From Neorhodopirellula lusitana (lineage in GTDB: Bacteria > Planctomycetota > Planctomycetia > Pirellulales > Pirellulaceae), in contig NZ_FXUG01000011.1 in the NCBI RefSeq assembly GCF_900182915.1, forward strand, positions 124,001 to 188,000: DNA of 64,000 bases. Direction: 5' to 3'. The notes beneath the pieces are model-generated. The model was not told where the DNA came from. It ran no database searches and saw only the letters and a list, made by a program, of their open reading frames with translations. A program made the position numbers and the translations under genes. Positions within the stretch are counted from its first letter, which is position 1. Each line of letters starts with the position of its first letter. Positions 1 through 8,824 of the stretch are shown in pieces.

Positions 1-364
1 AAGAGCCACCTGGAATCAGTTGGCTCCGATTTTCCGGCTTTTTCACCGGCGTGCCGGTAACCGCGTGGGCGGCAACATAGTTACGATGCTCTAAATCCCG
101 GCTAACCGATGCAACATGCATCGTACGAAACTTAAAGATCGTAAATGGGTTACCACCATGCCCAACCCGTGTTTGCAGAAAGAACGCGGGGCCAGGTGAA
201 ACAAGCTTGATGTAAACCGCGACTAACAATAGCAACGGCGTCAAAATCGGAACCAAGATGGCAAACACCATCAAGTCCAACACTCGCTTCCAAGTGGGAT
301 TCGCACGCTGATGAATGGACCGATCGACCTCTGGAAGAACGGGCCTTTCCAACAAAGCGGGCAT
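1..364 (-). CDS. Sugar transferase (undecaprenyl-phosphate sugar phosphotransferase family), 3' part outside window
   Basis: Reading the minus strand from an ATG at 364 gives 121 open codons that run off the left edge. Residues 26-27 (KR) and D30 precede a hydrophobic segment at about 31-51. Then follow IKLVSPGPAFF (about 52-62), Q64, R66 and FTIFKFRTM (74-82). This order is the signature of bacterial sugar transferases (Pfam 02397), membrane enzymes that move a sugar-1-phosphate onto undecaprenyl phosphate to start exopolysaccharide or O-antigen synthesis. The family normally has one N-terminal helix in its short form, as seen here, so this is probably the short PglC-like form rather than the long WcaJ form. 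The C-terminal half lies outside the window, so completeness cannot be judged. The adjacent gap on its 5' side is long, so its promoter is probably there. Confidence 0.88.
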   Translation of the reverse strand, partial: MPALLERPVLPEVDRSIHQRANPTWKRVLDLMVFAILVPILTPLLLLVAVYIKLVSPGPAFFLQTRVGHGGNPFTIFKFRTMHVASVSRDLEHRNYVAAHAVTGTPVKKPENRSQLIPGGS

Positions 365-1245
365 CAACAACTCCAAGCTTTAAACAACGAATAAATTGGG
401 GGACACTAGTTTCAAAAGAAGCAACTAGATTCTTTCGCGAATCCCCAATTTCGGGCTGGAAAATCCTTCTTAATCCGCAAGGTCGGTCCATCTTATATGG
501 CCGTTGCAAGTACGCAAGGATCGTTTTACAGCAAACGCTTCGGAGGCAATTGCGCGGGTTGATATCGCAAATAACGATCAGTCCAACTAAGCCAATTGTC
601 CACTTCGCATCGATTCTAACGGTTGCGTTGTAAAGGACCTTGCACGTTAGTTATTGGCAAGTTGTGCCCCGCAACTTCAAAACACGCATTTGACCGCTAC
701 TCAGCAATCTTCAAGTGAGTCGCCATTTCGAGACCAGGGGACCTCGATTTGTTGGTCGCTAAAAAAATCCTGCGTCCCCAGGCTTACTGGGCTTTTAACC
801 GCCTATATGCACAGATGACAGACTCAGCCAGCCGATAAGCAGCTGGCTTTGGGCAAACTGCGTCGCATCCACGCCCTCGTTACAATTCCGCCACGGCTTG
901 GAACAGTTGCCAACCCAACAATAATACGACGGGTGCGCAACAAACAGGTGCGTCGAGCAACGCATTCGCCGAAGCACAGACCTCTCAGCTGACACGTTCT
1001 GGCCCGGCCCCAAACGAACCTCGCTCCAACGAGCTAGCTCGAATGAGCTATCTTGGAATGCGCCCCCTTACCACCTCCCGAGCCAAAAGCATGACATCCG
1101 CGTCCAATCGCCACACACCGATCGACTGGCCAAGACGCTAGAATTGCGTGCCGAGCCCACTTGGACTTACCAAACCCTCCTTCGGCCTCTCCCCGATCCT
1201 TCCCGTACCAATCCTCCCTTTTTACTTCTTGCAAAGCGGATCCCA
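365..1245. other. Long intergenic region between divergent genes
   Basis: This 881-base stretch separates the divergently transcribed sugar transferase and the halogenase-like gene. No open frame in it resembles a protein family. Two weak overlapping stem-loops lie at 769-791: CCCAG/CTGGG followed by CTTTT on the plus strand, and CCTG/CAGG followed by a run of T on the minus strand (761-767). They could be a weak terminator for a short transcript, but no gene points at them. Promoters for both flanking genes are expected here; none could be assigned by eye. Confidence 0.5.
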
Positions 1246-2538
1246 ATGAAAGACTTCTATGATTGCGTGGTTATCGGTGCGGGTCCTGCAGGCGGAACGA
1301 CCGCAGCGATCGTCGCCGAAGCGGGACACAAAACGCTGCTGATCGAACGGGAAGCCGTGCCTCGGTTCCACGTCGGTGAATCCCTGATGCCTGAAACCTA
1401 CTGGCCCCTACAGCGCCTAGGCCTGGTCGACCGAATGAAGTCGTCCGGCTGGCAGCGGAAAAAGAGCGTTCAGTTCGTCTCCCACACCGGCAAGGAGTCC
1501 GCACCGTTCTTCTTCGAAGAACACGACGACCGCGAGTGCGCAACCACGTGGCAGGTTGAACGAAGCGAATTCGACCAGATGATCTTCGAGCGAGCCGAAG
1601 AACTTGGCGCGGATTGCCACGACCGCACGCGACTGATGGATGTTCGCTTTGAAAACACTGACGAAACCGCCGGCGACGGAGGCGACACCCAGCCTCGCGC
1701 CACCGGTGTCGTGGTCCGCGACGCATCAGGAACCGAACGAACGATCGATTGCAAAGTGGTTGTCGATGCGACTGGCCAGCAAAGTTTCATCGCCGGAAAA
1801 TTGGGACTGAAAGAGGTCAATGAAGATTTGAAGAAGGCCGCCATCTGGACCTATTACAAAGACGCTGTGCGTGGCGAAGGCGACAATGATGGTGCGACCA
1901 TTATCCTGAACACCGAAGGCAAGGAGTCCTGGTTCTGGTTCATCCCGCAATCTCGCGGAATCACCAGCATCGGCTGCGTCGGCGATCATGAATATCTGCT
2001 GAAAGGACGCGGCACGCCCGAAGAAATCTTCAACGAGGAACTCGCTCGCTGCCCCGGCCTGCAACCACGACTGGAAAATGCGACCCGAGTCAGCAAATTC
2101 CTGGCGGCGAAAGAATTCTCCTACATGACAAGCGCCCATTCGGGACCGGGATGGGTCCTGGTGGGCGACGCCTTTGGCTTCATCGATCCGGTCTATTCCT
2201 CGGGCGTCTATTTCGCGTTGGAAATGGGTGTGCAGGCCGGCGACGCGATTTCGGCCGGACTGACCAGCGGCGACCTGAGCGAAAAATCACTAGGTCACTG
2301 GGCAACCGATTTCAAACGGGGTGCCAGCCACCTTCGCCAACTCGTGCACGCGTTTTACGACAACGATTTCAGCATCGGACGCTTCATGAAAGAGTACCCG
2401 CAGTACCGAGGCAACTTGACGGATCTGTTGATTGGACGCATCTTTCACGAGGACGCCGGGAAAATGTTTCCCGATATGCAACGCAGCATTGAAAAAACGC
2501 GTCAGGAAAAACTCAAACAGTCCGAGATGACGGCTTGA
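1246..2538 (+). CDS. Flavin-dependent halogenase-like FAD monooxygenase
   Basis: A 430-residue FAD enzyme. The start is placed at ATG 1246, because the Rossmann dinucleotide motif then begins at residue 11 (GAGPAG); an upstream in-frame extension to 1144 lacks family similarity. Residues 43-51 (PRFHVGESL) and W229-x-W-x-I-P234 match the flavin-dependent halogenase group, where the WxWxIP motif keeps the flavin hydroperoxide away from monooxygenation. GDAFGFIDPVYSSGVYFA is the second FAD-contacting segment shared with geranylgeranyl reductases. Known relatives chlorinate or brominate phenols, pyrroles or tryptophan with a separate flavin reductase; none is visible nearby. The gene ends inside the start of a HAD phosphatase, so the two are probably co-translated. 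Substrate unknown; a plain hydroxylase or reductase remains possible. Confidence 0.78.
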   Translation: MKDFYDCVVIGAGPAGGTTAAIVAEAGHKTLLIEREAVPRFHVGESLMPETYWPLQRLGLVDRMKSSGWQRKKSVQFVSHTGKESAPFFFEEHDDRECATTWQVERSEFDQMIFERAEELGADCHDRTRLMDVRFENTDETAGDGGDTQPRATGVVVRDASGTERTIDCKVVVDATGQQSFIAGKLGLKEVNEDLKKAAIWTYYKDAVRGEGDNDGATIILNTEGKESWFWFIPQSRGITSIGCVGDHEYLLKGRGTPEEIFNEELARCPGLQPRLENATRVSKFLAAKEFSYMTSAHSGPGWVLVGDAFGFIDPVYSSGVYFALEMGVQAGDAISAGLTSGDLSEKSLGHWATDFKRGASHLRQLVHAFYDNDFSIGRFMKEYPQYRGNLTDLLIGRIFHEDAGKMFPDMQRSIEKTRQEKLKQSEMTA

Positions 2539-3143
2539 ACGCAAACAAAACACCCGTTTGGTGGCAGTCCGACTTAACCGATCAGTTTGACGGGCTGATC
2601 TTCGATTGCGACGGCACGCTGACGGACTCCATGCCACTGCACTTCATCGCCTGGCGAGAAACGATGGCGGCTCGCGGAATCGAATTCCCTGAAGATCGCT
2701 TTTACAGCATGGGCGGAATGCCGACGGACAAAATCATCGAGATACTGAGCCAGGAACAGGGCGTCAATGTCGACGTCAACGCAACCACCGACGCAAAAGA
2801 AGACGCCTTTGAGGCGATCGCAGATACCGTCAAACCGATCCAGGCCGTGTGCGACGTGGCCCGCCACCATCGAGGCAAACTGGCGATGGCGGTGGCCAGC
2901 GGCGGCATCCGACCGTCGGTGTTGCGCCAATTAAAAACACTCCAGATCGAAGATTGGTTCGGCGCGGTCGTGACCAGCGAAGACACCGAACTTCACAAAC
3001 CGGAGCCAGACGCCTTCTTGCTGGCCGCGAAAAAGCTTGGTGTCGCCCCTGAGCGTTGCCTCGTATTCGAGGATTCGCCACTCGGATTCGCTGCCGCTGA
3101 ATCAGCGGGGATGCAATTCGTGGACGTTCGACCGTATGCTTAG
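2535..3143 (+). CDS. HAD-superfamily phosphatase (beta-phosphoglucomutase-like)
   Basis: A 202-residue cytoplasmic HAD hydrolase. Motif I is DCDGTLTDS (nucleophile D24, acid/base D26), motif II the serine of VASGG, motif III the lysine in HKPEPDAF, and motif IV VFEDSPLG. A cap sequence between motifs I and II marks subfamily IA, the beta-phosphoglucomutase/phosphoglycolate group, which act on small sugar phosphates or isomerise them. The start is a TTG at 2535 that overlaps the stop of the preceding FAD enzyme as TTGA, which implies translational coupling; no in-frame ATG occurs before the nucleophile motif. Length is usual for the family. Partnership with the halogenase-like enzyme is inferred from the overlap alone, and the substrate cannot be read from sequence. 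Confidence 0.85.
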   Translation: MNANKTPVWWQSDLTDQFDGLIFDCDGTLTDSMPLHFIAWRETMAARGIEFPEDRFYSMGGMPTDKIIEILSQEQGVNVDVNATTDAKEDAFEAIADTVKPIQAVCDVARHHRGKLAMAVASGGIRPSVLRQLKTLQIEDWFGAVVTSEDTELHKPEPDAFLLAAKKLGVAPERCLVFEDSPLGFAAAESAGMQFVDVRPYA

Positions 3144-3212
3144 GGCCTGTCCCGAGATAGCAACCCGATTTTGTCGTAGTCGATTTTGTCGTACCCGATG
3201 CCGCCAACTGCA

Positions 3213-3335
3213 GTAGCCGATGTCGCCAGACTTCGGGGAACCGCCGCTCTGGCTGAACCTTGCTTGGCTGACTGACCCTCCTAGGGCTGGTGAAACTGCG
3301 TCCTGGTCTGCCTGAACTCTGGCGAGTCCAGCTAC
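3213..3335 (+). repeat. Structured intergenic repeat, copy 1
   Basis: Begins GTAGCCGATGTCGCCAGA (3213-3230) and ends TCTGGCGAGTCCAGCTAC (3318-3335). The ends are imperfect inverted repeats: outer GTAGC/GCTAC and inner TCGCCAGA/TCTGGCGA, separated by mismatched spacers. A further half end, GAGTTCAGCTACGGAAC, follows at about 3346-3362. The same layout recurs at 8534-8645 and 16610-16734. It fills the middle of the 335-base gap 3144-3478, which otherwise holds only a short direct repeat of CGATTTTGTCGTA (about 3169-3195) and no gene. No transposase is present, so it is either a non-autonomous mobile repeat or a REP-like RNA/DNA structure. Confidence 0.75.
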
Positions 3336-3478
3336 GGAACCTAACGAGTTCAGCTACGGAACTTAAATCGAGACGCTTCCTCGGACCAACCGCTCAAGCT
3401 AGCCTGCGTGAAACCACGGCTAGAGCTCCGGCGAAATGCTTTTGACGCCCTTCATCCCCACCTTTTTCTTGCAAATCA

Positions 3479-4804
3479 ATGGCCCTGATCCAACCACGCA
3501 CACTCAAAGGCTTTCGCGACTACCTGCCCGCCGTGATGATCCCTCGCGAGCGAATCATGGAGACTGCTCGCCAGACATTTCGGTCGTTTGGATTTGCTCC
3601 GATCGACACACCCACGCTGGAACACCTCGAAATCCTGACGGGCAAAGGCAGCGAGGAAACCGATCGCCAACTGTATTCATTTAAAGACAACGGCGGCCGC
3701 GACGTCGGCATGCGGTTTGACCTAACCGTCCCCCTGGCTCGCTTCGCCGCTCAACACATCGGCACGCTCGGGACACCCTTCAAACGCTATCACATCGCTC
3801 CCGTTTGGCGTGGCGAGAACCCGCAAGCCGGACGCTACCGCGAGTTCTATCAATGCGATTTCGACACGATCGGTACCGAATCGGTGCTGGCTGACATCGA
3901 AGCGGTCACCGTGATCGACTCGCTGTTGCGTGCAATCGGAATCGAAGCGTTCACGATTAGCATCAACAATCGAACGATCCTGTCGGGTTTGCTTGACTCA
4001 CTCGGCCTGGGCGACAAGACCACACCGATCCTGCGTAGCCTCGACAAGCTTGGCAAAATTGGCCTGGAAAAGACGGCTGCTGAAATGGTGTCCGCCGCCG
4101 GCATCACCGCCGAACAAGCCGACCGCGTGTTGCGGCTGACCGAATGCGACGGTCCGGCCGAACAAGTCTTCGCACAACTTCCCGAGATCGTCGGCAATCA
4201 CGAAGCCGCAATGGCAGGCGTGAACCGATTGCAGGAAATCTACCAAGGTGCGATTGCATCGGGCGTTTCACCGGACCGGATCAAGGTCGACGTCTCGATC
4301 GCCCGTGGCCTGGACTACTACACCGGCGTGATCTTCGAAACCACGCTCGACGACCTGCCTTCAATCGGCAGCATCTGCAGCGGCGGCCGCTACGACAACC
4401 TAGCCGGGCTTTACACAAAACAACACCTGCCAGGCATCGGTGCATCGCTAGGACTGGATCGCTTGCTGGCCGCGTTGGAAACACTCGAAAAACTATCGTC
4501 GACCAGCAAACCGTGCCCCGTGTTCATCCCACTGTTCGATGCTGATTTCCGAGACGACTACTTGAAACTGGCAACCAACTTGCGAGCTGCCGGCATCGGC
4601 ACCGAACTTTATCCCGAACCCAAAAAGCTCGCAAAGCAACTCAAGTACGCTGACTCGCACGGATTTCAGTACGCAATCGTCGCCGGCGGGAACGAATGGG
4701 AACGCGGCGAAGTCCAAGTGAAACGTCTCGCCGACAAAACATCTCAAGACATCACGTACCAACACGATGCGCCGGAGTCATTGATCGCTGCCCTGAAAGG
4801 TTAA
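3479..4804 (+). CDS. hisS: Histidyl-tRNA synthetase
   Basis: A 441-residue class II aminoacyl-tRNA synthetase that charges tRNA-His with histidine in the cytoplasm. The N-terminus (LKGFRDYLP) is the usual HisRS opening. Motif 2 spans the FKRYHIAPVWRGENPQAGRY region, the histidine-specific signature RGLDYYTGVIFE lies near residues 277-288, and motif 3 follows SGGRYDNLAGLY with GIGASLGLDRLLA. The C-terminal anticodon-binding domain starts at about residue 340. Length is normal for the family. The ATG at 3479 fits the family start directly. It appears monocistronic, with a repeat element upstream and hairpins downstream facing a convergent gene. Confidence 0.97.
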   Translation: MALIQPRTLKGFRDYLPAVMIPRERIMETARQTFRSFGFAPIDTPTLEHLEILTGKGSEETDRQLYSFKDNGGRDVGMRFDLTVPLARFAAQHIGTLGTPFKRYHIAPVWRGENPQAGRYREFYQCDFDTIGTESVLADIEAVTVIDSLLRAIGIEAFTISINNRTILSGLLDSLGLGDKTTPILRSLDKLGKIGLEKTAAEMVSAAGITAEQADRVLRLTECDGPAEQVFAQLPEIVGNHEAAMAGVNRLQEIYQGAIASGVSPDRIKVDVSIARGLDYYTGVIFETTLDDLPSIGSICSGGRYDNLAGLYTKQHLPGIGASLGLDRLLAALETLEKLSSTSKPCPVFIPLFDADFRDDYLKLATNLRAAGIGTELYPEPKKLAKQLKYADSHGFQYAIVAGGNEWERGEVQVKRLADKTSQDITYQHDAPESLIAALKG

Positions 4805-4816
4805 AGTAAGCATGCT

Positions 4817-4892
4817 GGAGCCCAGCCTTCAGGCTGCTCCCCCGCAACACCACTGAACCGCTGTATCACTGTGACGCGGTAGCCTGCGTCAC
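4817..4892 (+). terminator. Two hairpins between convergent hisS and the dehydrogenase gene
   Basis: The first hairpin (4817-4840) pairs GGAGC with GCTCC and AGCCT with AGGCT around a very tight loop. The second (4871-4892) is a perfect 7-bp stem, GTGACGC/GCGTCAC, with an 8-base loop. Only short T runs follow, so termination is plausible from position but not strongly supported. Confidence 0.4.
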
Positions 4893-4937
4893 TTTGCACT
4901 CCCCGACCAATCGGCGAAAGCCTGCACTCCAACGAGG

Positions 4938-5918
4938 TCATGCGTTGACCTCACATCGCAATGGCTTGCCTTCCAAGCCGGCCAGGATGTTATCGACCGC
5001 GATTTCGGCCATCGCGAGGCGGCTACAATCCGTCGCGCTACCAATGTGCGGCAAGATGATTGTCCGTGGGTGCTGAACCAAAGGATGATTGTGATCCAGC
5101 GGTTCGGGAGTCGTCACATCGAGCCCGGCGGCGAACACCTTCTCGCTATCTAGCGCGTCCACCAAAGCGTCCTGATCGATGGTCTCACCGCGAGCCGTGT
5201 TCACCAGCACCACGCCATCTTTCATCTTCGCGAAGGTTTCCTTGTTCAACATCTCCCGCGTGGCGTCGCACAGAGCAACGTGGACTGAAATAAAATCGCT
5301 TTGCGCTAACAACTCATCCAGTTCAACTCGCTGGCCACCCAGTGATCCATTGACGTCAGCCTGTTCCGTTCGTGACGTATAAACCAGCCGCATGTTCCAG
5401 CCGCCGACCATCCGCTGAGCGAACGCCTTGCCGATGCGTCCCATGCCGATCACGCCCAACGTCCGGCCGGCGAGCTCTTTGCCCAATAGGCCGTTCGGTT
5501 CCCAGGTCGTCCACTGTCCGTTTTTCACTTGATCGGCCGCCTCGTTGACCCGGCGAGTCGCAGCGAACATCAGCGTGACGGCCAAATCGGCCGTTGCATC
5601 GGTCAGCACATCCGGCGTATTGCCCACCCGAATGCCACGCTGTTTTGCCGCTTCGACGTCAATATTGTTGTAGCCGACCGCATAATTACTGACCACTTTC
5701 AGGCTGACGCCGGCGGCGTCCAGAACCTGCTCGTCAATTCGGTCGCTCAAAAGAGTCAACATCGCGTCGCAGCCTGCCACTTTTTGCAGCAAAATCTCGC
5801 GGGATGGCGGTAATGAATCAGGCCAGACCTCGACCTGAGCAACGGACCTCAGCCGATCGAGTTCCTTTTCAGCCATTTGGCGGGTTACAAAGATTTTAGG
5901 CAAATTGGAGTCGTTCAT
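4938..5918 (-). CDS. D-2-hydroxyacid dehydrogenase (glyoxylate/hydroxypyruvate reductase type)
   Basis: A 326-residue NAD(P)-dependent D-isomer-specific 2-hydroxyacid dehydrogenase. Visible features are SNYAVGYNNID and TDATADLAV of the substrate domain, the Rossmann loop GVIGMGRIG, the catalytic arginine in VNTARGETID, the glutamate in TPEPLD and the catalytic histidine in LPHIGSAT. The closest functional group by these motifs is glyoxylate/hydroxypyruvate reductase, which reduces glyoxylate or hydroxypyruvate to glycolate or glycerate; a related 2-ketoacid reductase is equally possible. Length is typical. It stands alone, convergent with hisS, and its ATG at 5918 is followed by the expected N-terminal beta strand (KIFVTR). 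Confidence 0.9.
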   Translation of the reverse strand: MNDSNLPKIFVTRQMAEKELDRLRSVAQVEVWPDSLPPSREILLQKVAGCDAMLTLLSDRIDEQVLDAAGVSLKVVSNYAVGYNNIDVEAAKQRGIRVGNTPDVLTDATADLAVTLMFAATRRVNEAADQVKNGQWTTWEPNGLLGKELAGRTLGVIGMGRIGKAFAQRMVGGWNMRLVYTSRTEQADVNGSLGGQRVELDELLAQSDFISVHVALCDATREMLNKETFAKMKDGVVLVNTARGETIDQDALVDALDSEKVFAAGLDVTTPEPLDHNHPLVQHPRTIILPHIGSATDCSRLAMAEIAVDNILAGLEGKPLRCEVNA

Positions 5919-6102
5919 GCTTGAGTGCTTTCGGTAGTCTGGACTTCACCAGAAAAAGGGCTTCCCTGATAACCTAGGGCTTTTCAAATTGAAAAGATGA
6001 TACGATGAACCGCCCGCTAAGCACAACTTGAGCCCAAGCCCGAGAAGCTGCTGGCGCGGGTGCCCTTTCTACAGCCATGCGAAACCGCAACGAGAACGCA
6101 GG

Positions 6103-8058
6103 ATGAATCTCCCAATGCTACCCATGTTTTCAGCAACCGATCTTTCGGCAGCCGATCTCTCAGCAACCGGCCAACGTGCAACGGAACTCCCCGAGAACTG
6201 CACGCGAACTGGATATCAATCACACAGACAACGCGGCCTTCGCATTCAACCACCTGCGAGAGCGATGGCTTTCGGTGTCGCCTTGCTGATCACGATCACG
6301 TCGGCCTCACTCGCAACAGCCCAAGAAGCTCCCGTCGCCGAGCCGCCTGATACGACTTCGGAACCGGATACTACATCGGAACCGGAGACCACTTCGGAAC
6401 CGGACGCGATGCCGACCGAGCCAGAACTGGCGCTGCCACCGATCAATGCGGAAGTGGATCCAGGCCAAGCCGACCTGGACGAAGCCGTCCTGAAACGCAT
6501 CGACGCCCAAACCAACGCTGACCTGGAATCGGTCGCCGCGTTGATTGAATCGGCTCTCGCAAAAGGCCTGAGCGACGAAAACAGTAGCTTCGCCAAAAAG
6601 ATGCTAGGCAGCATCCAACTTCAGCGTGGCCAAGGCTTGGCTGGCGCGATGGTGCGACTTCGCGGTCGACGCCAAATCCAAATCAAATCGGAAGCCCTGC
6701 GAGCTCTTGCCGACGCGGTCAAGCACGACCCCGAACTGGCCGAAGCCCACATGTTGATCGCCCAGCTCAACCTGTTGCCGGACGGTGACACCGAGGCAAT
6801 CCAAAAAGCGACCACCGCCGCGATCGGCCTGTACCAAGACGATCCACAAGAACTCAGCAAGGCTTACCTGCTTCGCGCCGTGACCCAGGAAGATACCGAC
6901 AAGAAGGTGGCCGACCTGAATGCCGCGATTAAGGCGAACCCCAAGAACACCGACGCATTGCGAGAACGTGCAGGTGCTCGACTGCAAGCCGGCGATGTGG
7001 ACGGAGCCGTCACCGATCTTCAAGAGGTCCTGGAACTGGACCCCACCAACCAACAAATCGCTCAAGCAACCGTTCAACAATTGGTTGACCTGGACCGAGC
7101 CGACGACGCCGTTGCCCTGCTCAGCAAGACGATTCGAGCCAAGCCAAGCGAGGGCCTGTATCGCTTGCGAGCGATTCTGTACCGCATGTTGGACAAGGAA
7201 GACGAAGCCTTCGCGGACCTGAACAAAGCGCTTGCGATGCAGCCCAAGGACCCATTGGCACTGCTCCAGCGAGCCGAAATCGCACTGGGACGCGAAGACG
7301 TGAAGTCGGCCAAGCGAGACCTGAAGACCGCCATCGGCATCGCCCCTCAAGTCGAGCAGATTGACCAAGCGATCGTGGTTCGATGCTTCATCGCGATCGA
7401 AGAAGGCCGAATGGCGGATGCGATTACGGACATGCAAACGCTGATTGAACGCAACCCCAAGGACACGTTCCGCCGCTTGCAACTCGCCAACCTGTACCTT
7501 CAAGACGACCGTCCACGCAAAGCGATTGAAACGCTCACCGGCGTGCTCGACTCCGATCCTAAAAACGTCTCGGTATTGCGATCGCGGGCCGATGCCTACC
7601 TCGCCGTTGGCGAACACCAAAACGCCATCGACGACTATGAGTCCGCCTTGGCCGCCAACGATAGCGATGCGGAGAAAGACGACCAAGCAAACAAGGCGTT
7701 GCTTTCAGGAATCCTAAACAACCTGGCGTGGGTGCTGGCAACGTCCCCCAAAGACGAAATCCGAAACGGCGAGCGAGCCGTTGAAATGGGCAAGCGAGCG
7801 GTCGAGTTGACCGAAGAAAGCGAAGCTCACATCCTTAGCACGCTGGCGGCCGGTTACGCCGAAGCAGGCGACTTTGAGAACGCGATCAAGTGGAGCGAGA
7901 AAGCGGTCGAGCTTGGAACCGAAAACGAGAACGACCAGATCGATCAACTCAAAGAAGAGCTCGAGTCGTATCGCAAGAACGAACCGTGGCGTGAAAAGCA
8001 GGAAACCGAAGAGAACCAAATGCCACTGCTTTCACCCGAAGACCTCATCGACACATGA
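6103..8058 (+). CDS. Exported tetratricopeptide-repeat protein
   Basis: A protein of about 651 residues made mostly of TPR units. A hydrophobic segment ([20 protein letters not shown]) ends in a likely signal-peptidase site. The start is uncertain: a TTG at 6028 and ATGs at 6103 and 6265 are in frame. ATG 6103 is preferred because it leaves basic residues before the hydrophobic core. After the signal comes an acidic linker with a TTSEP-type six-residue repeat three times (about 6350-6405). Roughly nine or more 34-residue helical repeats follow, from about residue 190 to 600, with the usual alternation of large and small residues (for example [31 protein letters not shown]). TPR proteins are scaffolds for protein partners; no partner is evident. 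The stop overlaps the next ATG by four bases. Confidence 0.85.
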   Translation: MNLPMLPMFSATDLSAADLSATGQRATELPENCTRTGYQSHRQRGLRIQPPARAMAFGVALLITITSASLATAQEAPVAEPPDTTSEPDTTSEPETTSEPDAMPTEPELALPPINAEVDPGQADLDEAVLKRIDAQTNADLESVAALIESALAKGLSDENSSFAKKMLGSIQLQRGQGLAGAMVRLRGRRQIQIKSEALRALADAVKHDPELAEAHMLIAQLNLLPDGDTEAIQKATTAAIGLYQDDPQELSKAYLLRAVTQEDTDKKVADLNAAIKANPKNTDALRERAGARLQAGDVDGAVTDLQEVLELDPTNQQIAQATVQQLVDLDRADDAVALLSKTIRAKPSEGLYRLRAILYRMLDKEDEAFADLNKALAMQPKDPLALLQRAEIALGREDVKSAKRDLKTAIGIAPQVEQIDQAIVVRCFIAIEEGRMADAITDMQTLIERNPKDTFRRLQLANLYLQDDRPRKAIETLTGVLDSDPKNVSVLRSRADAYLAVGEHQNAIDDYESALAANDSDAEKDDQANKALLSGILNNLAWVLATSPKDEIRNGERAVEMGKRAVELTEESEAHILSTLAAGYAEAGDFENAIKWSEKAVELGTENENDQIDQLKEELESYRKNEPWREKQETEENQMPLLSPEDLIDT

Positions 8059-8504
8059 GAATCTGGATTGACGCCGACGCGGCTCCGACGGATGTGAAAG
8101 AAGTCATCTTTCGGGCCGCGAAACGCCTGCAGGTCGAAACCATCCTGGTGGCCAACCGCCCCGTCTCGGCCCCCGCCAATGCCACCACCGTGCGCAGCAT
8201 CGTGGTGGGCCAAGGGGCCGACCAAGCGGATAAGTACATTGTTGACCAGTCCGAAGCTGGCGACTTGGCGATCACCGCCGACCTGCCGCTGGCGGGATTG
8301 CTGGTTGAAAAAGGCGTCTACGTGGTCGACCCACGCGGCGAGGAATATTCGCCCGCGACGATCGCGTCTCGCCTGTCGATGCGCAACTTCATGGACGAGA
8401 TGCGGGGTGCGGGCATGGTCACCGGCGGCAGCCCGCCATACGGCCCCAAAGACAAAAAAGCGTTCGCCGCCACCTTCGACCGCCTGCTAACCAAAGCCCT
8501 CTAG
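8055..8504 (+). CDS. YaiI/YqxD family protein (DUF188)
   Basis: A 149-residue protein matching the DUF188 (UPF0178) family over its full length: [11 protein letters not shown] at the start, the acidic ITADLPLAG block in the middle and DPRGEEY plus a C-terminal [16 protein letters not shown] helix. The fold is thought to be PIN-like, with the conserved aspartates near D6/D8 and the ITADLPLA motif as possible metal ligands, but no activity is firmly established. It begins with ATGA over the stop of the exported TPR protein, so the two are probably translated together. That arrangement gives no obvious functional link, because one product is exported and this one is cytoplasmic. Confidence 0.9.
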   Translation: MRIWIDADAAPTDVKEVIFRAAKRLQVETILVANRPVSAPANATTVRSIVVGQGADQADKYIVDQSEAGDLAITADLPLAGLLVEKGVYVVDPRGEEYSPATIASRLSMRNFMDEMRGAGMVTGGSPPYGPKDKKAFAATFDRLLTKAL

Positions 8505-8533
8505 ACGCAACTCGTTAGCCCAATCGCTCCGCA

Positions 8534-8645
8534 GTAGCCGATGTCGCCAGACTTCGGGCAAACATCGCTCTGGCTCAAGATTGGCCTGCCTGAACGCTGG
8601 TCTGCCTGAAATCTGGTCTGCCTGAAATCTGGCGATTCCAGCTAT
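8534..8645 (+). repeat. Structured intergenic repeat, copy 2
   Basis: Starts GTAGCCGATGTCGCCAGA and ends TCTGGCGATTCCAGCTAT, the same inverted-repeat ends as copies at 3213 and 16610 with one change at the last base. The interior contains a 16-base unit related to TCTGCCTGAAATCTGG about three times (about 8583-8632). It sits in the 320-base gap 8505-8824 between two co-directional genes; the rest of that gap holds no recognisable feature except CTTCCGGAAG, a small palindrome near 8782-8791. Confidence 0.72.
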
Positions 8646-8824
8646 GGATCTCCACGCCGATTCTTCGATGACGCGAATCACGCGACTTCGGGCCTGGAAA
8701 CAATACCGGCTGCAGACTTGGTGAAATCGACAATGATGGTGATTTCGGTGCGATGGTGGAACGGTTCCGGACTCGCTAAACTTCCGGAAGTTTCCCCCCA
8801 CTCCGCTTGCGACTCGACGCCCGC

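Noticed and set aside
795..1013. A 72-codon minus-strand frame in the first intergenic gap, followed by a T-rich weak hairpin
   Set aside because: Residue composition is Cys/Trp/Ser-heavy and unlike a real protein; the hairpin stem is only four to five base pairs.
6604..7686. A 360-codon minus-strand frame opposite the TPR protein
   Set aside because: Antisense of a clear repeat protein; composition and lack of motifs indicate a shadow.
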